Assembly: GCA_039794245.1 (NCBI GenBank)
Contig: JBDIVS010000024.1
Coordinates: 1-45,945, forward strand
Direction: 5' to 3'
Length of the DNA stretch: 45,945 bases
From: DAITQM01 sp039794245
GTDB lineage: Bacteria > Pseudomonadota > Gammaproteobacteria > Xanthomonadales > Wenzhouxiangellaceae
Below are positions 1 to 6,746 of this stretch, in pieces. How positions within the stretch are numbered: position 1 is the first letter of the stretch; each line of letters opens with the position of its first letter. The position numbers were made by a program, and so were the translations under genes. The notes below the pieces were generated by a model. That model was not told the DNA's origin. It did not search any database and saw nothing but the letters and a program-made list of their open reading frames with translations.

Positions 1-149
1 CGGGCCTCGATCCAGGCGCGGCGGTGGGCGAAGTCCTTGCCGCTTGCGGCATCGAACCCGCACAGCCAGGCCTGGCGGACGCAGCGGCTGATGCAGTGGT
101 AGTAACCGGCCTGCTCGGGGTTGACGGAATGGGCGCGGGGGTAAGTCAT
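1..149 (-). CDS. REP-associated (Y1 / TnpA-like) transposase, N-terminal part, cut by window edge
   Basis: Reading leftwards from ATG at 149 gives about 49 residues containing GYYHCISRCVRQAWLCG followed by GKDFAHRRAWIEAR. This is the hallmark N-terminus of the RAYT / Y1-type HUH transposases found as single chromosomal copies near extragenic palindromes; the family usually shows YYHCVSRCVRRAFLCG at this point. The catalytic tyrosine and most of the protein lie beyond the left edge. The next upstream ATG meets a stop after three codons, so 149 is the start. RAYTs are thought to mobilise REP/BIME palindromes, and palindromic repeats of this general kind occur at 6279-6310 and 41351-41706. A link between this gene and those repeats is inference. 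Confidence 0.8.
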   Translation of the reverse strand, partial: MTYPRAHSVNPEQAGYYHCISRCVRQAWLCGFDAASGKDFAHRRAWIEA

Positions 150-236
150 GGTGCCATGGTGCCGGATCTGTCGCAGCAGCGGTATCGGCCGAGGGCGCTT
201 TGGGGTGTAGGACGGGGCCGACTGAACTTGTCAGCG

Positions 237-366
237 CAGGCTGACAGAACATGACTGTCCATGAAGGCTCGTCCAGGCTGACAGACCATGACTGTCCAAT
301 AAGGCTGTCCATTAAGGCTGTCCATTAAGGCTCCAGGCTGATAGAACATGACTGTCCATTAAGGCT
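237..366. repeat. Imperfect direct repeats, three ~33-37 bp units
   Basis: Three units begin at 237, 274 and 334, each starting CAGGCTGA(C/T)AGA and continuing CATGACTGTCC(A) to AAGGCT. The middle unit carries two extra 13-bp copies of GTCCATTAAGGCT. They directly precede the truncated istB fragment. The word AGGCTGA recurs near 750-760, where an IS21-type right end is expected. They may be degenerate transposase-binding repeats of an IS21-like end, but here they lie in the same orientation as the right-end word, which is not how a simple inverted terminus looks. Confidence 0.6.
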
Positions 367-681
367 CAGACGCTGGCCCGCGTGCCGCTGCTGATCATCG
401 ACGACTTCAGCCTCAAACCGCTCAAACCCGGCCAGGACGAGGACTTCCACGACCTGATCGCCGAGCGTTACGAAACCGCCGTCACGATCGTCACCTCCAA
501 CCACGACTTCAGCGAATGGGGCGAAGCCTTCCCCAACAAACTGCTCGCCGCCTCGACCCTGGACCGGCTCCGCCACGGCGCCTACCGCCTGGTGCTCGAT
601 GGCAAAAGCTATCGCAGTCCAAGACCGCTCAAAACCCACCCGAAAACCGCACTTGAAAAGGACCCCAAAATCGAGCAATAA
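361..681 (+). pseudogene. istB: IstB-like ATPase fragment (IS21 family helper), C-terminal half only
   Basis: The frame reads KAQTLARVPLLIIDDFSLKP, then HDLIAERYETAVTIVTSN, FSEWGEAFPNKLLAASTLDRL and HGAYRLVLDGKSYRSP, ending at TAA 679-681. This is the C-terminal half of IstB, the AAA+ transposition helper of IS21 elements. The Walker B motif (LLIIDD) and sensor region are present, but the N-terminal half with Walker A is missing. The coding sequence runs directly into the tandem repeats at its 5' side, and no istA is present. A GTG at 382 could start a short peptide, but this is a remnant. The repeated GTGGCGCC words at 718-750 downstream fit the right side of an IS21 element. Confidence 0.8.
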
Positions 682-775
682 TCACCCCGTCTGGAGCACG
701 AAAAAACACAGGTCAAGGTGGCGCCATTAACCCGATCATGGGTGGCGCCTTTAGGCTGATCCGTGACAGGATGTC
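682..775 (+). mobile_element. Probable right-end remnant of an IS21-family element
   Basis: Non-coding sequence after the istB fragment holds two direct copies of GTGGCGCC(A/T)TT (about 719 and 743) and then TAGGCTGATCCGTGACAGG near 752-770. Arrangements of this sort sit between istB and the right terminus in IS21-group elements. The exact end and any target duplication cannot be fixed here. Confidence 0.4.
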
Positions 776-848
776 GGAAATGGAGCCGCTTGTGGAATGT
801 GACGGGTAAGTTTTCAGCGTTGGTGGCTCCCTGTCAGCCGGATTCGGG

Positions 849-1076
849 GTGCATCGCATGGTTGCCGAGAGACTCAACAGCAGTCATAAGCTATTGGACT
901 TGCGTGAAAAGGGCGTTTATTCTTCCTATACGTCGGGTCGGACGGACTCCGGCTTCGTTGCCGCCGTTGCGGGTTCGGTCGCGTTCTTTTTGAGCATTCG
1001 GGAACAGGTAAAAAGGCGTGACCAAACACGTGAAATCGAGCGCGCTCAAAGGGAAAGTGAAACCCTGGAGGATTGA
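849..1076 (+). CDS. Hypothetical small protein with one membrane segment (weak)
   Basis: A 75-codon frame from GTG 849 ends at TGA 1076, only three bases before the next ATG. The C-terminal half looks protein-like: a hydrophobic stretch FVAAVAGSVAFFLSI followed by a charged tail REQVKRRDQTREIERAQRE, as in a single-pass membrane protein with a cytoplasmic coiled tail. The first 30 residues are less convincing. The true gene may have been longer and cut by the upstream IS21 remnant. The stop/start spacing to the DUF1648-like gene suggests a former operon. The family is not recognised. Confidence 0.3.
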   Translation: MHRMVAERLNSSHKLLDLREKGVYSSYTSGRTDSGFVAAVAGSVAFFLSIREQVKRRDQTREIERAQRESETLED

Positions 1077-1079
1077 AAA

Positions 1080-1577
1080 ATGCGGTTTCCAATTGCCATT
1101 TACCTGCTCATGCTTTCTTCGGGAATTGTCCATTCGGCCATTTATTATCCTCGCTTGCCCGGAATAATGGCTTCGCATTTTGGTGCTGCTGGAGTCCCCA
1201 ATGGCTGGTCCTCAAAACCGGCGTATTTTCTACTCGAATTTGTAATAGTTCTGATCTTGTTTGCCGCTTTTATCGGGCTGCCGAGGGCTTTACGCGCTCT
1301 TCGACCTGAAAGAATCGCAATCCCCAATCGGCAATATTGGCTGGCGCCGTCGCGGCGCGAAGCAGCATACGATTTTTTTCAAACCCGCCTTTGCTGGATG
1401 GCCTCCGTAAATATGCTTTTTCTGATAATTGTTAATCATCTGGTATTTAAGGCAAATGAAACGCCCGGCGGAGTGCTTGATTCGCGCATTTTTGTTATTG
1501 CCTTAGCGCTCTATTTCATGTTTGTTATACTTTGGCTAATAGCCTATTTTCTAAGATTTCGAAGGGGGGGAGTTTAA
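1080..1577 (+). CDS. DUF1648-like four-TM membrane protein
   Basis: The product is 165 aa with four hydrophobic spans: about 5-23, 47-67, 100-122 and 138-158. After the first span comes PRLPGIMASHFGAAGVPNGW, which matches the DUF1648 signature (proline, then a short loop ending HF...G.P.GW.SK). DUF1648 is the N-terminal domain of SdpI-type immunity/signalling membrane proteins, but many stand-alone members have unknown function. ATG 1080 is preceded by GGAGG at about 1065-1069, a good ribosome-binding site. Base composition is clearly AT-richer than the core genes, suggesting acquisition. The role here is unknown. Confidence 0.7.
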   Translation: MRFPIAIYLLMLSSGIVHSAIYYPRLPGIMASHFGAAGVPNGWSSKPAYFLLEFVIVLILFAAFIGLPRALRALRPERIAIPNRQYWLAPSRREAAYDFFQTRLCWMASVNMLFLIIVNHLVFKANETPGGVLDSRIFVIALALYFMFVILWLIAYFLRFRRGGV

Positions 1578-1610
1578 TTTTTGAGAATAATCGATACTCT
1601 GCTTTAATCC

Positions 1611-2249
1611 AACCGCAAGTGGACTGAAAGCTTCAATCTGGAAGATCCGCAATTCTTCGAAAGGCTTTCGGAAATACAAAAGCCTAAATTTTTGTAGATA
1701 GGTTATTCGGACAGCCGCATTCCCCCGTCATCCAGCGTGGGCCTGCTTCCGGGCGAAATGTTCGTTCATCGCAATGTTGCAAATCTTGTAATTCACAGCG
1801 ATATGAATTGCCTGTCGGTGATGCAATTTGCCGTGGAGGTTCTAAATGTAAGGCACATTATCGTTTGCGGTCATTACGGCTGCGGTGGTGTGAAAGCGGC
1901 ACTTGAAGACGCCCGATACGGGCTTATCGACAATTGGCTGCACCATATTAGAGACATCGTCCACGTGCATCGTTCGGAACTGGAACAGGTTCCGGATTCT
2001 GAGGCGCGTGTGGACCGGCTTTGCGAAATCAACGTAATCGAACAGGTAATAAGCGCCTGCGAAACAACCATTGTTCGGGATGCATGGGAACGCGGCCAGG
2101 AACTGTTCGTCCACGGCTGGATTTATACTATCGCGGACGGAATCTATCGCGACCTCGGCGTTACCGTGAGTGCGAAATCTAACTTGGGCGGTCTCCGCAA
2201 GAAAGGATCGTCCGCCTATCGACGAAGCGAATACAGCCAATATGTTTGA
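1611..2249 (+). pseudogene. can: Beta-carbonic anhydrase pseudogene (in-frame stop; zinc Cys replaced)
   Basis: One frame carries the whole beta-CA fold: NRKWTESF...DPQFFERLSEIQKPKFL, a TAG stop at 1695-1697, then IGYSDSRIPP, LLPGEMFVHRNVANLV, IIVCGHYGCGGVKAAL and GLIDNWLHHIRDI, ending at TGA 2249. Functional homologues read FLWIGCSDSR here. The conserved Trp codon has become TAG and the zinc-ligand Cys has become Tyr (TAT 1704-1706). The other ligands (Asp/Arg dyad, His and Cys of CGHYGCGG) are kept. Upstream of 1611 the frame meets TAA at 1605, so the start is also lost. GTG 1737 could restart translation but would lack the first zinc ligands. Inactive gene, high confidence. Confidence 0.9.
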
Positions 2250-2481
2250 AATACTCAAAAATCTGATCCGATCTTTAGCGATTCTTCTTGCTTTTGTTGC
2301 GCTGAGTTTATCCCCAATGCCGCAAATCCCTGCCGCCGGAAACCAGACCCAGACTTCCCTTCCGCAAATCGCTTCACGCGCCGATTTTGACAAATTGGTG
2401 CGCATTTATCACGAAGGAACCCCATATTCCCTCCCACACGTTATGTTTGTAATCGACCGGCGCTCGTCTGACAAGGTTTAA
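2242..2481 (+). pseudogene. Truncated secreted protein fragment, stop in place of a likely Tyr codon
   Basis: ATG 2242 overlaps the end of the carbonic anhydrase frame by 8 bases, as in an operon. The product is 79 aa: an N-terminal signal-like segment (LIRSLAILLAFVALSLSP, likely cleavage after PAAG) and then ADFDKLVRIYHEGTPY, LPHVMFVIDRRSSDKV. The frame closes at TAA 2479-2481, but the bases after it continue sensibly as YINTK, so a longer gene probably read DKVYYINTK. I tentatively associate this with the N-terminal region of large secreted PEP/pyruvate-binding (PPDK-like) proteins, but that is from memory of the motif and not secure. Confidence 0.5.
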
Positions 2482-2659
2482 TACATCAATACAAAACTCT
2501 TTCGCTGTAACTACTCACCCCCAATAGATAAGTTTCAGGCGCATTTTGCCTCCTTCCAGTAGCCTGCAGCCATACATTTCTCTTCCACATTCGCTTGACA
2601 ACATAGGTTGCTGCGCCCAGGCGGCTAGCCCAAGACATCGTAACGGATCAGCGGCAGCT

Positions 2660-3161
2660 ATGGGCGCATACTTCGGATCCAAGGCGACCTCCGGCCTGTG
2701 TCAGGCCATTATCGCGATGATGCCGCCGCACGAGACCTACATCGAGACGCACCTCGGTGGTGGGGTGATCATGCAGCGCAAGCCACTGGCGCTGCGCAAT
2801 ATCGGTATCGATCTCAATGAGCGGGCACTGGCACGCTTTGCGTGCGACTATCCGGTGGAGCTGATTTAAGGCTGCGCCCACACGTTTCTTGCCGCCTACC
2901 CGTGCCGCGGCCGCGAGCTCATCTACTGCGATCCGCCCTATCTGCAAGTCCACCCGCAGCTCGACTCGCCGCTATCGCTTCGACTATTCGGAGCAGGACC
3001 ACATTGTGCTGCTCGAATTGCTCAAGGGTCTGCCCTGCTAGGTGATGGTCTCGGGCTACCCCTCGGCGCTGTACGATGAGCTGCTCGGTCAGTGGGGCAG
3101 CGTGGAGCTGCAGGTGATGAACCAGGCCGGCGTGCGCACCGAGAAGCTGTGGTTCAACTTC
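2660..3161 (+). pseudogene. DNA adenine methylase (D12 class) pseudogene
   Basis: Starting at ATG 2660 the frame reads MGAYFGSKATSGLCQAII, then ETYIETHLGGGVIMQRK, with the SAM-binding start typical of D12-class N6-adenine methylases. It stops at TAA 2867-2869. It resumes in the same frame with GRELIYCDPPYLQ (the catalytic DPPY motif), shifts frame near 2948, continues STRSSTRRYRFDYSEQDH, hits TAG at 3039-3041, then reads VMVSGYPSALYDELLGQW and GVRTEKLWFNF. Two stops and one frameshift make it dead. The 3' end is cut at 3162 by a MITE-like element. Phage-type methylases of this family are common on mobile islands. Confidence 0.88.
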
Positions 3162-3506
3162 ACCCAACTGTTGCATAAATTCCCGGAATTCTCGGTCAAG
3201 CGGGTGAGTTCAGCCTGTCCGATTTGCCGCAGAAGCGTAGTTATTCCTACGGTTCAAGGCAAAGCGGACATGAGAACCAATCTCGGTATTCCGCACGAGC
3301 CGCGTTGCGTTCCCAAACGCCCGCGGGCAAGGAGCAAGGCGCAGGCGATAGTGATTCTATCGCCCAGCCGATGGACGCCGCCCGCTTGGGCGAGAAACCG
3401 GGCGCGTCGCCCCAGGTGAATTCGATGCTTTGACTAAAATTCTTATAACTTATTTATTTAATGAAGAAATCTATAAATTCAAACAAAATTTATGCAACTG
3501 TTGGGT
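3162..3506. mobile_element. MITE-like element, copy 1 (345 bp)
   Basis: It is bounded by inverted ends: ACCCAACTGTTGCATAAAT at 3162 and, on the other strand from 3506, ACCCAACAGTTGCATAAAT. The interior shares long near-identical blocks with copy 2 at 6428-6669, for instance TTGCCGCAGAAGCGTAG, GGTTCAAGGCAAAGCGGACA and GGGCGAGAAACCGGGCGCGT. Copy 1 has roughly 100 bp more in the middle. No credible transposase is encoded, so it is a non-autonomous element. Its left end truncates the methylase pseudogene and its right end touches the stop codon of the wax-ester synthase. A further partial terminus, GCAACTGTTGGGTT, follows at 3510-3523. Confidence 0.85.
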
Positions 3507-4991
3507 CTATGCAACTGTTGGGTTGACTCCGAGCATGGCGGCGGCGAGTTCGGCGTCGGCGATGCTTTCGGGGTCGAGCAGCAGGGTGGCGTACAGCATT
3601 TTGTCGAATTCGTCTTTGAAGTGGCGGGTGATGGCGTGCGGGTCGGGGACGCGGCGGCGGTCGGTCATCATGCCGCAATAGACTTTGTCGTGGTAGCTGA
3701 GGATGCTGATGCCCATGCCGACTGTGCCGGTCTGCGGTACCCAGAACATCATCTCGCGGATCGCGGTGCCGGCCAGGTATAACGTCTGTCGCGGGCCGGG
3801 GACATTGGTCAGCACCGTGCTCGCTTTGCGGCTCATCATTTCGAGCACCGGTTTCTGGACGACCGCCGGGGCCATGCCGAGTGTGGCGAGCAAGCCGAGC
3901 GCCACCGCGGCCTGGCGCGAGGCTTTGAGTTCTTCCATTGCTTCGTGAACTTTCTCCAGGCGGCCGAGCGGGTTCGGCTCGCCGACCGGCAGTGGCAGAT
4001 AAACCAAGCCGAAATGGTTGCCCAGCTCGCGGGCGTGTTCGAGCGGCCTGAGGTTCACCGGCACCGTGGCGCGGATCGTCAGGCCGTCGGGATCGGTGCC
4101 GCGGTCGAGAAGGTAAGCGCGCAGGGCGCCGGTGATCGCCGCGATCAGCACGTCGTTGACGGTGGCGCCGAGTACGCGGCTGACTGCCTTGACTTCATCG
4201 AGCGGCAGCGGCGCAGCCCAGGCCACCCGTTTGCGGCTGCCGAGTTGGCCTTTGAAGATGCTCGGCGGATCGTTGGGCAGCAACAAGACGCCGGCCAGTT
4301 CGTCGGCGATTTCGGAGGCGATGCGAGCGTAACGCCCGGCCGCTTCGGTGTACTCGGCCAGTTGCGCCGGCTCGTTCAGAATCTGCACGAACTCGTCGGC
4401 CGCCTTGCCGGCCAGTTCCAGCGCGCTGCCCAGGCCGTCGCGCGCCGGCTTGGCCAGCCGCCGGAAGATGCCCGACTCGCGCGCTTTGCGCGCCTGCCAC
4501 GCTTCCGGCGAGCGCAATACCAGCGACGAGGCGGCATCGCTGTCGGTCAGCGACAGCATCACCTGGATCAGGGCGATGCCGTCGGCGTAACAGTGATGGA
4601 TGCGGGTGACCAGCACCGGTCCGCCGCGGTAGTTTTCGATCAGGTGGAACTGCCAGCGTGGCCGGTGGGCTTCGAGCGGCGTGCTTGCCAGGTCGCTGAC
4701 GTATTCCTCGAGTTCGGCGAAATCGGCGGCGCCGGGCAACGCCGTGCGGCGAACGTGGGCGCGCAGATCGAAATCGGCGTCTTCTTCCCACCAGTAGCCG
4801 GCGGCGGACGCCACCGCTTTGCAGCGAAAGCGGGTAAAGGCCAGGAAGCGGTTGTCGATGACGGCGATGAGGTCGTCGTAGCGGATTTCCGGGCCGAGAA
4901 ACATCACCCCGGTGATCATCATCAGGTTGGACGGCTGCTCCATCCGCAGCCAGGCGGTATCGACCTTGGAGATCGGCTCGCGTTCAGCCAT
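3507..4991 (-). CDS. Wax ester synthase / diacylglycerol acyltransferase (WS/DGAT)
   Basis: The product is 494 aa and belongs to the bacterial WS/DGAT family, which joins acyl-CoA to a fatty alcohol or diacylglycerol to make storage lipids at the membrane. The condensing motif HHxxxDG is present as HHCYADG (residues 132-138), and the family N-terminus (ISKVDTAWLRMEQPSNLM) is intact. In the C-terminal domain, TVPVNLRPLEHARELGNHFG and VLTNVPGPRQTLYLAG match the conserved NVRP / GN and N-PGP blocks. Start is ATG 4991; no strong ribosome-binding site is seen. It lies 39 nt downstream of nnrS on the same strand. The last residues (NPTVA-stop) are encoded by sequence matching the terminus of the adjoining MITE, so the native C-terminus may have been replaced. 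Confidence 0.93.
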   Translation of the reverse strand: MAEREPISKVDTAWLRMEQPSNLMMITGVMFLGPEIRYDDLIAVIDNRFLAFTRFRCKAVASAAGYWWEEDADFDLRAHVRRTALPGAADFAELEEYVSDLASTPLEAHRPRWQFHLIENYRGGPVLVTRIHHCYADGIALIQVMLSLTDSDAASSLVLRSPEAWQARKARESGIFRRLAKPARDGLGSALELAGKAADEFVQILNEPAQLAEYTEAAGRYARIASEIADELAGVLLLPNDPPSIFKGQLGSRKRVAWAAPLPLDEVKAVSRVLGATVNDVLIAAITGALRAYLLDRGTDPDGLTIRATVPVNLRPLEHARELGNHFGLVYLPLPVGEPNPLGRLEKVHEAMEELKASRQAAVALGLLATLGMAPAVVQKPVLEMMSRKASTVLTNVPGPRQTLYLAGTAIREMMFWVPQTGTVGMGISILSYHDKVYCGMMTDRRRVPDPHAITRHFKDEFDKMLYATLLLDPESIADAELAAAMLGVNPTVA

Positions 4992-5030
4992 CGGGCGCTT
5001 GTTCGGTTCGGTTTGTGTGCATTGTAGACT

Positions 5031-6209
5031 CTAGCCCGGCCGGCCGTCAGCCCGCGGCGCGATGAGGATCGGGGTATAAACGACGAGAAAGATCGTAAAA
5101 GCGGCGATCCACGCGGTGCCGGAGAGCCACAACCCCGGCCGGTAGGCGAGCAGGCCGAGTGCCGCCAGCAGCCGCGTCGCGGCGGCGATCAATATGAGCC
5201 AATACGCGGCGATCATGATGCCCGGCAGCGTCAACGGCCGGCCGGTATGGCCGAGCGCGACGCGCGACATCACGGCGACGATCATCGTCGCCATCGCCCC
5301 GGCGCCGGCCGCGTGCTGCCAGGCCAGTTCCGGTATCTGCGAGGTCGCTGCGCCGAGCGCGCGGAGAACCAGGGCAGCGACCAGCCAGGCATAACCCAGG
5401 TGCAGGATCCAGAGCAGCGGTTCGCGCCAGACCAGCCACGGGCGCCATAAAACGAGACGAAAGGCGTGCAGCACGGCGCTCAGCCCCGCCAGCCAGGCGA
5501 CGACGACCGGCGGCCAGACCAGGTGGCTGACGGCGAGCAGGGCGAGGAGCGCCAGCGATGCGCGCTCCAACAACGGCTGGGAAGCCACTTGCCGGCGGTC
5601 GCGCCCCTGGCGCTCAAGCCAGTTGCCGCTGAACGCCGGAATGAGGCGCCCGCCGATGATCGCCAATAACAACAACAGCATGCCCAGCGCCAGGGTCTCG
5701 GCCTGGCGCACGATCATGAAATCGGCGTGGCTCATGCCGAGGTGAAACGAGATGTCGGCCGAGGTGTAGGCTAGCAGGACAAACACCAGCGGCAGGTTAC
5801 GCCGCTGGCCGTGACGCACCAGTACCACGGCGGCATAAAGCGCCACGGCGAGTATGAATGCCGGATCGATCAGTGCGGCATATGACTGCCACGCCGGAGT
5901 TGCCATTGCAACCCGGCCGGCCAGCCACAGGCCGACCAGCGCCGCCAGGCGGCCCCCGGCGAGCGGCGCCGCGCCGGTCCAGTTGCACATCGCGGTGAGC
6001 AAAAATCCGGCGATCGCGGCACCCGCCAGGCCCAAGAGCAATTCATGTGCATGCCAATAGGGCGCAGGCTGAAATCCCGGCCATATTGAATATCCAAGAA
6101 GCCAGCCCGCCATCCAGACCAGCATCGAGACCACCGCCCAGGCGGCGGCGAGCAGAAAAAAAGGACGAAAAGGAAAAGCCCAGAAGGGTGAAGTGTGCAT
6201 CACGGCCAT
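5031..6209 (-). CDS. nnrS: NnrS family haem/copper membrane protein
   Basis: The product is 392 aa with about a dozen hydrophobic segments. It opens SPFWAFPFRPFFLLAA and carries YWHAHELLLGLAGAAIAGFL near residues 51-70, the characteristic NnrS block, plus AVMSRVALGHTGRPL near the C-terminus. NnrS proteins are inner-membrane proteins linked to nitric-oxide stress and denitrification. The exact reaction is unsettled. ATG 6209 has GGAG at 11 to 8 bases upstream. No nitrite or NO reductase genes are seen in the window, so its partners must be elsewhere. The gene is intact despite lying in a decayed neighbourhood. Confidence 0.92.
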   Translation of the reverse strand: MAVMHTSPFWAFPFRPFFLLAAAWAVVSMLVWMAGWLLGYSIWPGFQPAPYWHAHELLLGLAGAAIAGFLLTAMCNWTGAAPLAGGRLAALVGLWLAGRVAMATPAWQSYAALIDPAFILAVALYAAVVLVRHGQRRNLPLVFVLLAYTSADISFHLGMSHADFMIVRQAETLALGMLLLLLAIIGGRLIPAFSGNWLERQGRDRRQVASQPLLERASLALLALLAVSHLVWPPVVVAWLAGLSAVLHAFRLVLWRPWLVWREPLLWILHLGYAWLVAALVLRALGAATSQIPELAWQHAAGAGAMATMIVAVMSRVALGHTGRPLTLPGIMIAAYWLILIAAATRLLAALGLLAYRPGLWLSGTAWIAAFTIFLVVYTPILIAPRADGRPG

Positions 6210-6278
6210 CGTTGTTCTCCGGAATCGGTCACGGATGAGATTCCTGAATCGTAAGCTGGATTCCAGTCAAAAACATGG

Positions 6279-6310
6279 ATTCCGGATAACGGCTTCGCCG
6301 TTTCCGGAAT
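6279..6310. repeat. Extragenic palindrome (REP-like hairpin)
   Basis: ATTCCGGATAACGGC, a TTC loop and GCCGTTTCCGGAAT form an almost perfect stem-loop 16-80 bases upstream of the nnrS operon region. Another short palindrome (CTGGATTCCAG) lies just before it at about 6256-6266. Such palindromes with ATTCC...GGAAT flanks are typical of dispersed intergenic repeats and resemble the ones near 41.4 kb only in general form. Confidence 0.6.
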
Positions 6311-6353
6311 GACGAGGGTGGGGGTTGTGTTCTTCGCGTTCTTCGCGTCCTTA

Positions 6354-6716
6354 TATGGACTCCTCCCGATTTGCAAGCATGAACTTAAGGGACGAAGGTG
6401 GCTTGCGACCTTATATCCGGCCTGTTGACCCAACTGTTGCATAAATTCCTGGAATTCTCGGTCAAGTGGGCGAGTGCAACTTGTTCGATTTGCCGCAGAA
6501 GCGTAGTTATTCCTACGGTTCAAGGCAAAGCGGACATGTGCCTCCAGCTTGGGCGAGAAACCGGGCGCGTCACCCTGGGTGAATTCGATGCGTTGACTAC
6601 AATTCTCATAACTTATTGATTTAATGAAGAAATATATATATTCGAGCAAAATTTATGCGACTGTTGGGTTATCTCAGTCTGGCACTTCGATGCCGACATA
6701 GGGGGAGGAGTCCATA
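6354..6716. mobile_element. Putative TA-flanked non-autonomous element enclosing MITE copy 2
   Basis: TATGGACTCCTCCC at 6354-6367 and its exact reverse complement at 6703-6716 form a 14-bp perfect inverted pair 363 bp apart. The outermost TA on each side could be a TA target duplication, as made by IS630/Tc1-mariner-type transposases. Without the inner element (6428-6669) the outer one would be only about 120 bp. No coding sequence supports a transposase. The interpretation as a mobile element is inference; the inverted pair itself is observed. Confidence 0.5.
6428..6669. mobile_element. MITE-like element, copy 2 (242 bp)
   Basis: It has the same ends as copy 1 at 3162-3506: ACCCAACTGTTGCATAAAT at 6428, and at the right end the reverse complement ACCCAACAGTCGCATAAAT (one base different). 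The interior aligns with copy 1 except for a missing block of about 100 bp after GCAAAGCGGACATG. It lies inside the larger inverted pair at 6354-6716. Minus-strand translation through it gives only an unrecognisable peptide. Confidence 0.85.
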
Positions 6717-6746
6717 CCTATCTTCGTGGTGAAATCCATTCTTTCT

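Noticed and set aside
2593..2598. Perfect TTGACA upstream of the adenine methylase pseudogene
   Set aside because: No acceptable -10 box lies 16-18 bases downstream, and the gene is dead.
3945..5027. 360-codon plus-strand frame opposite the wax-ester synthase
   Set aside because: Composition is that of an antisense shadow, with no recognisable motif, and the minus-strand gene is certain.
6200..6649. 149-codon minus-strand frame across MITE copy 2
   Set aside because: It is made of element and intergenic repeat sequence with no family similarity; copy 1 does not preserve the frame.
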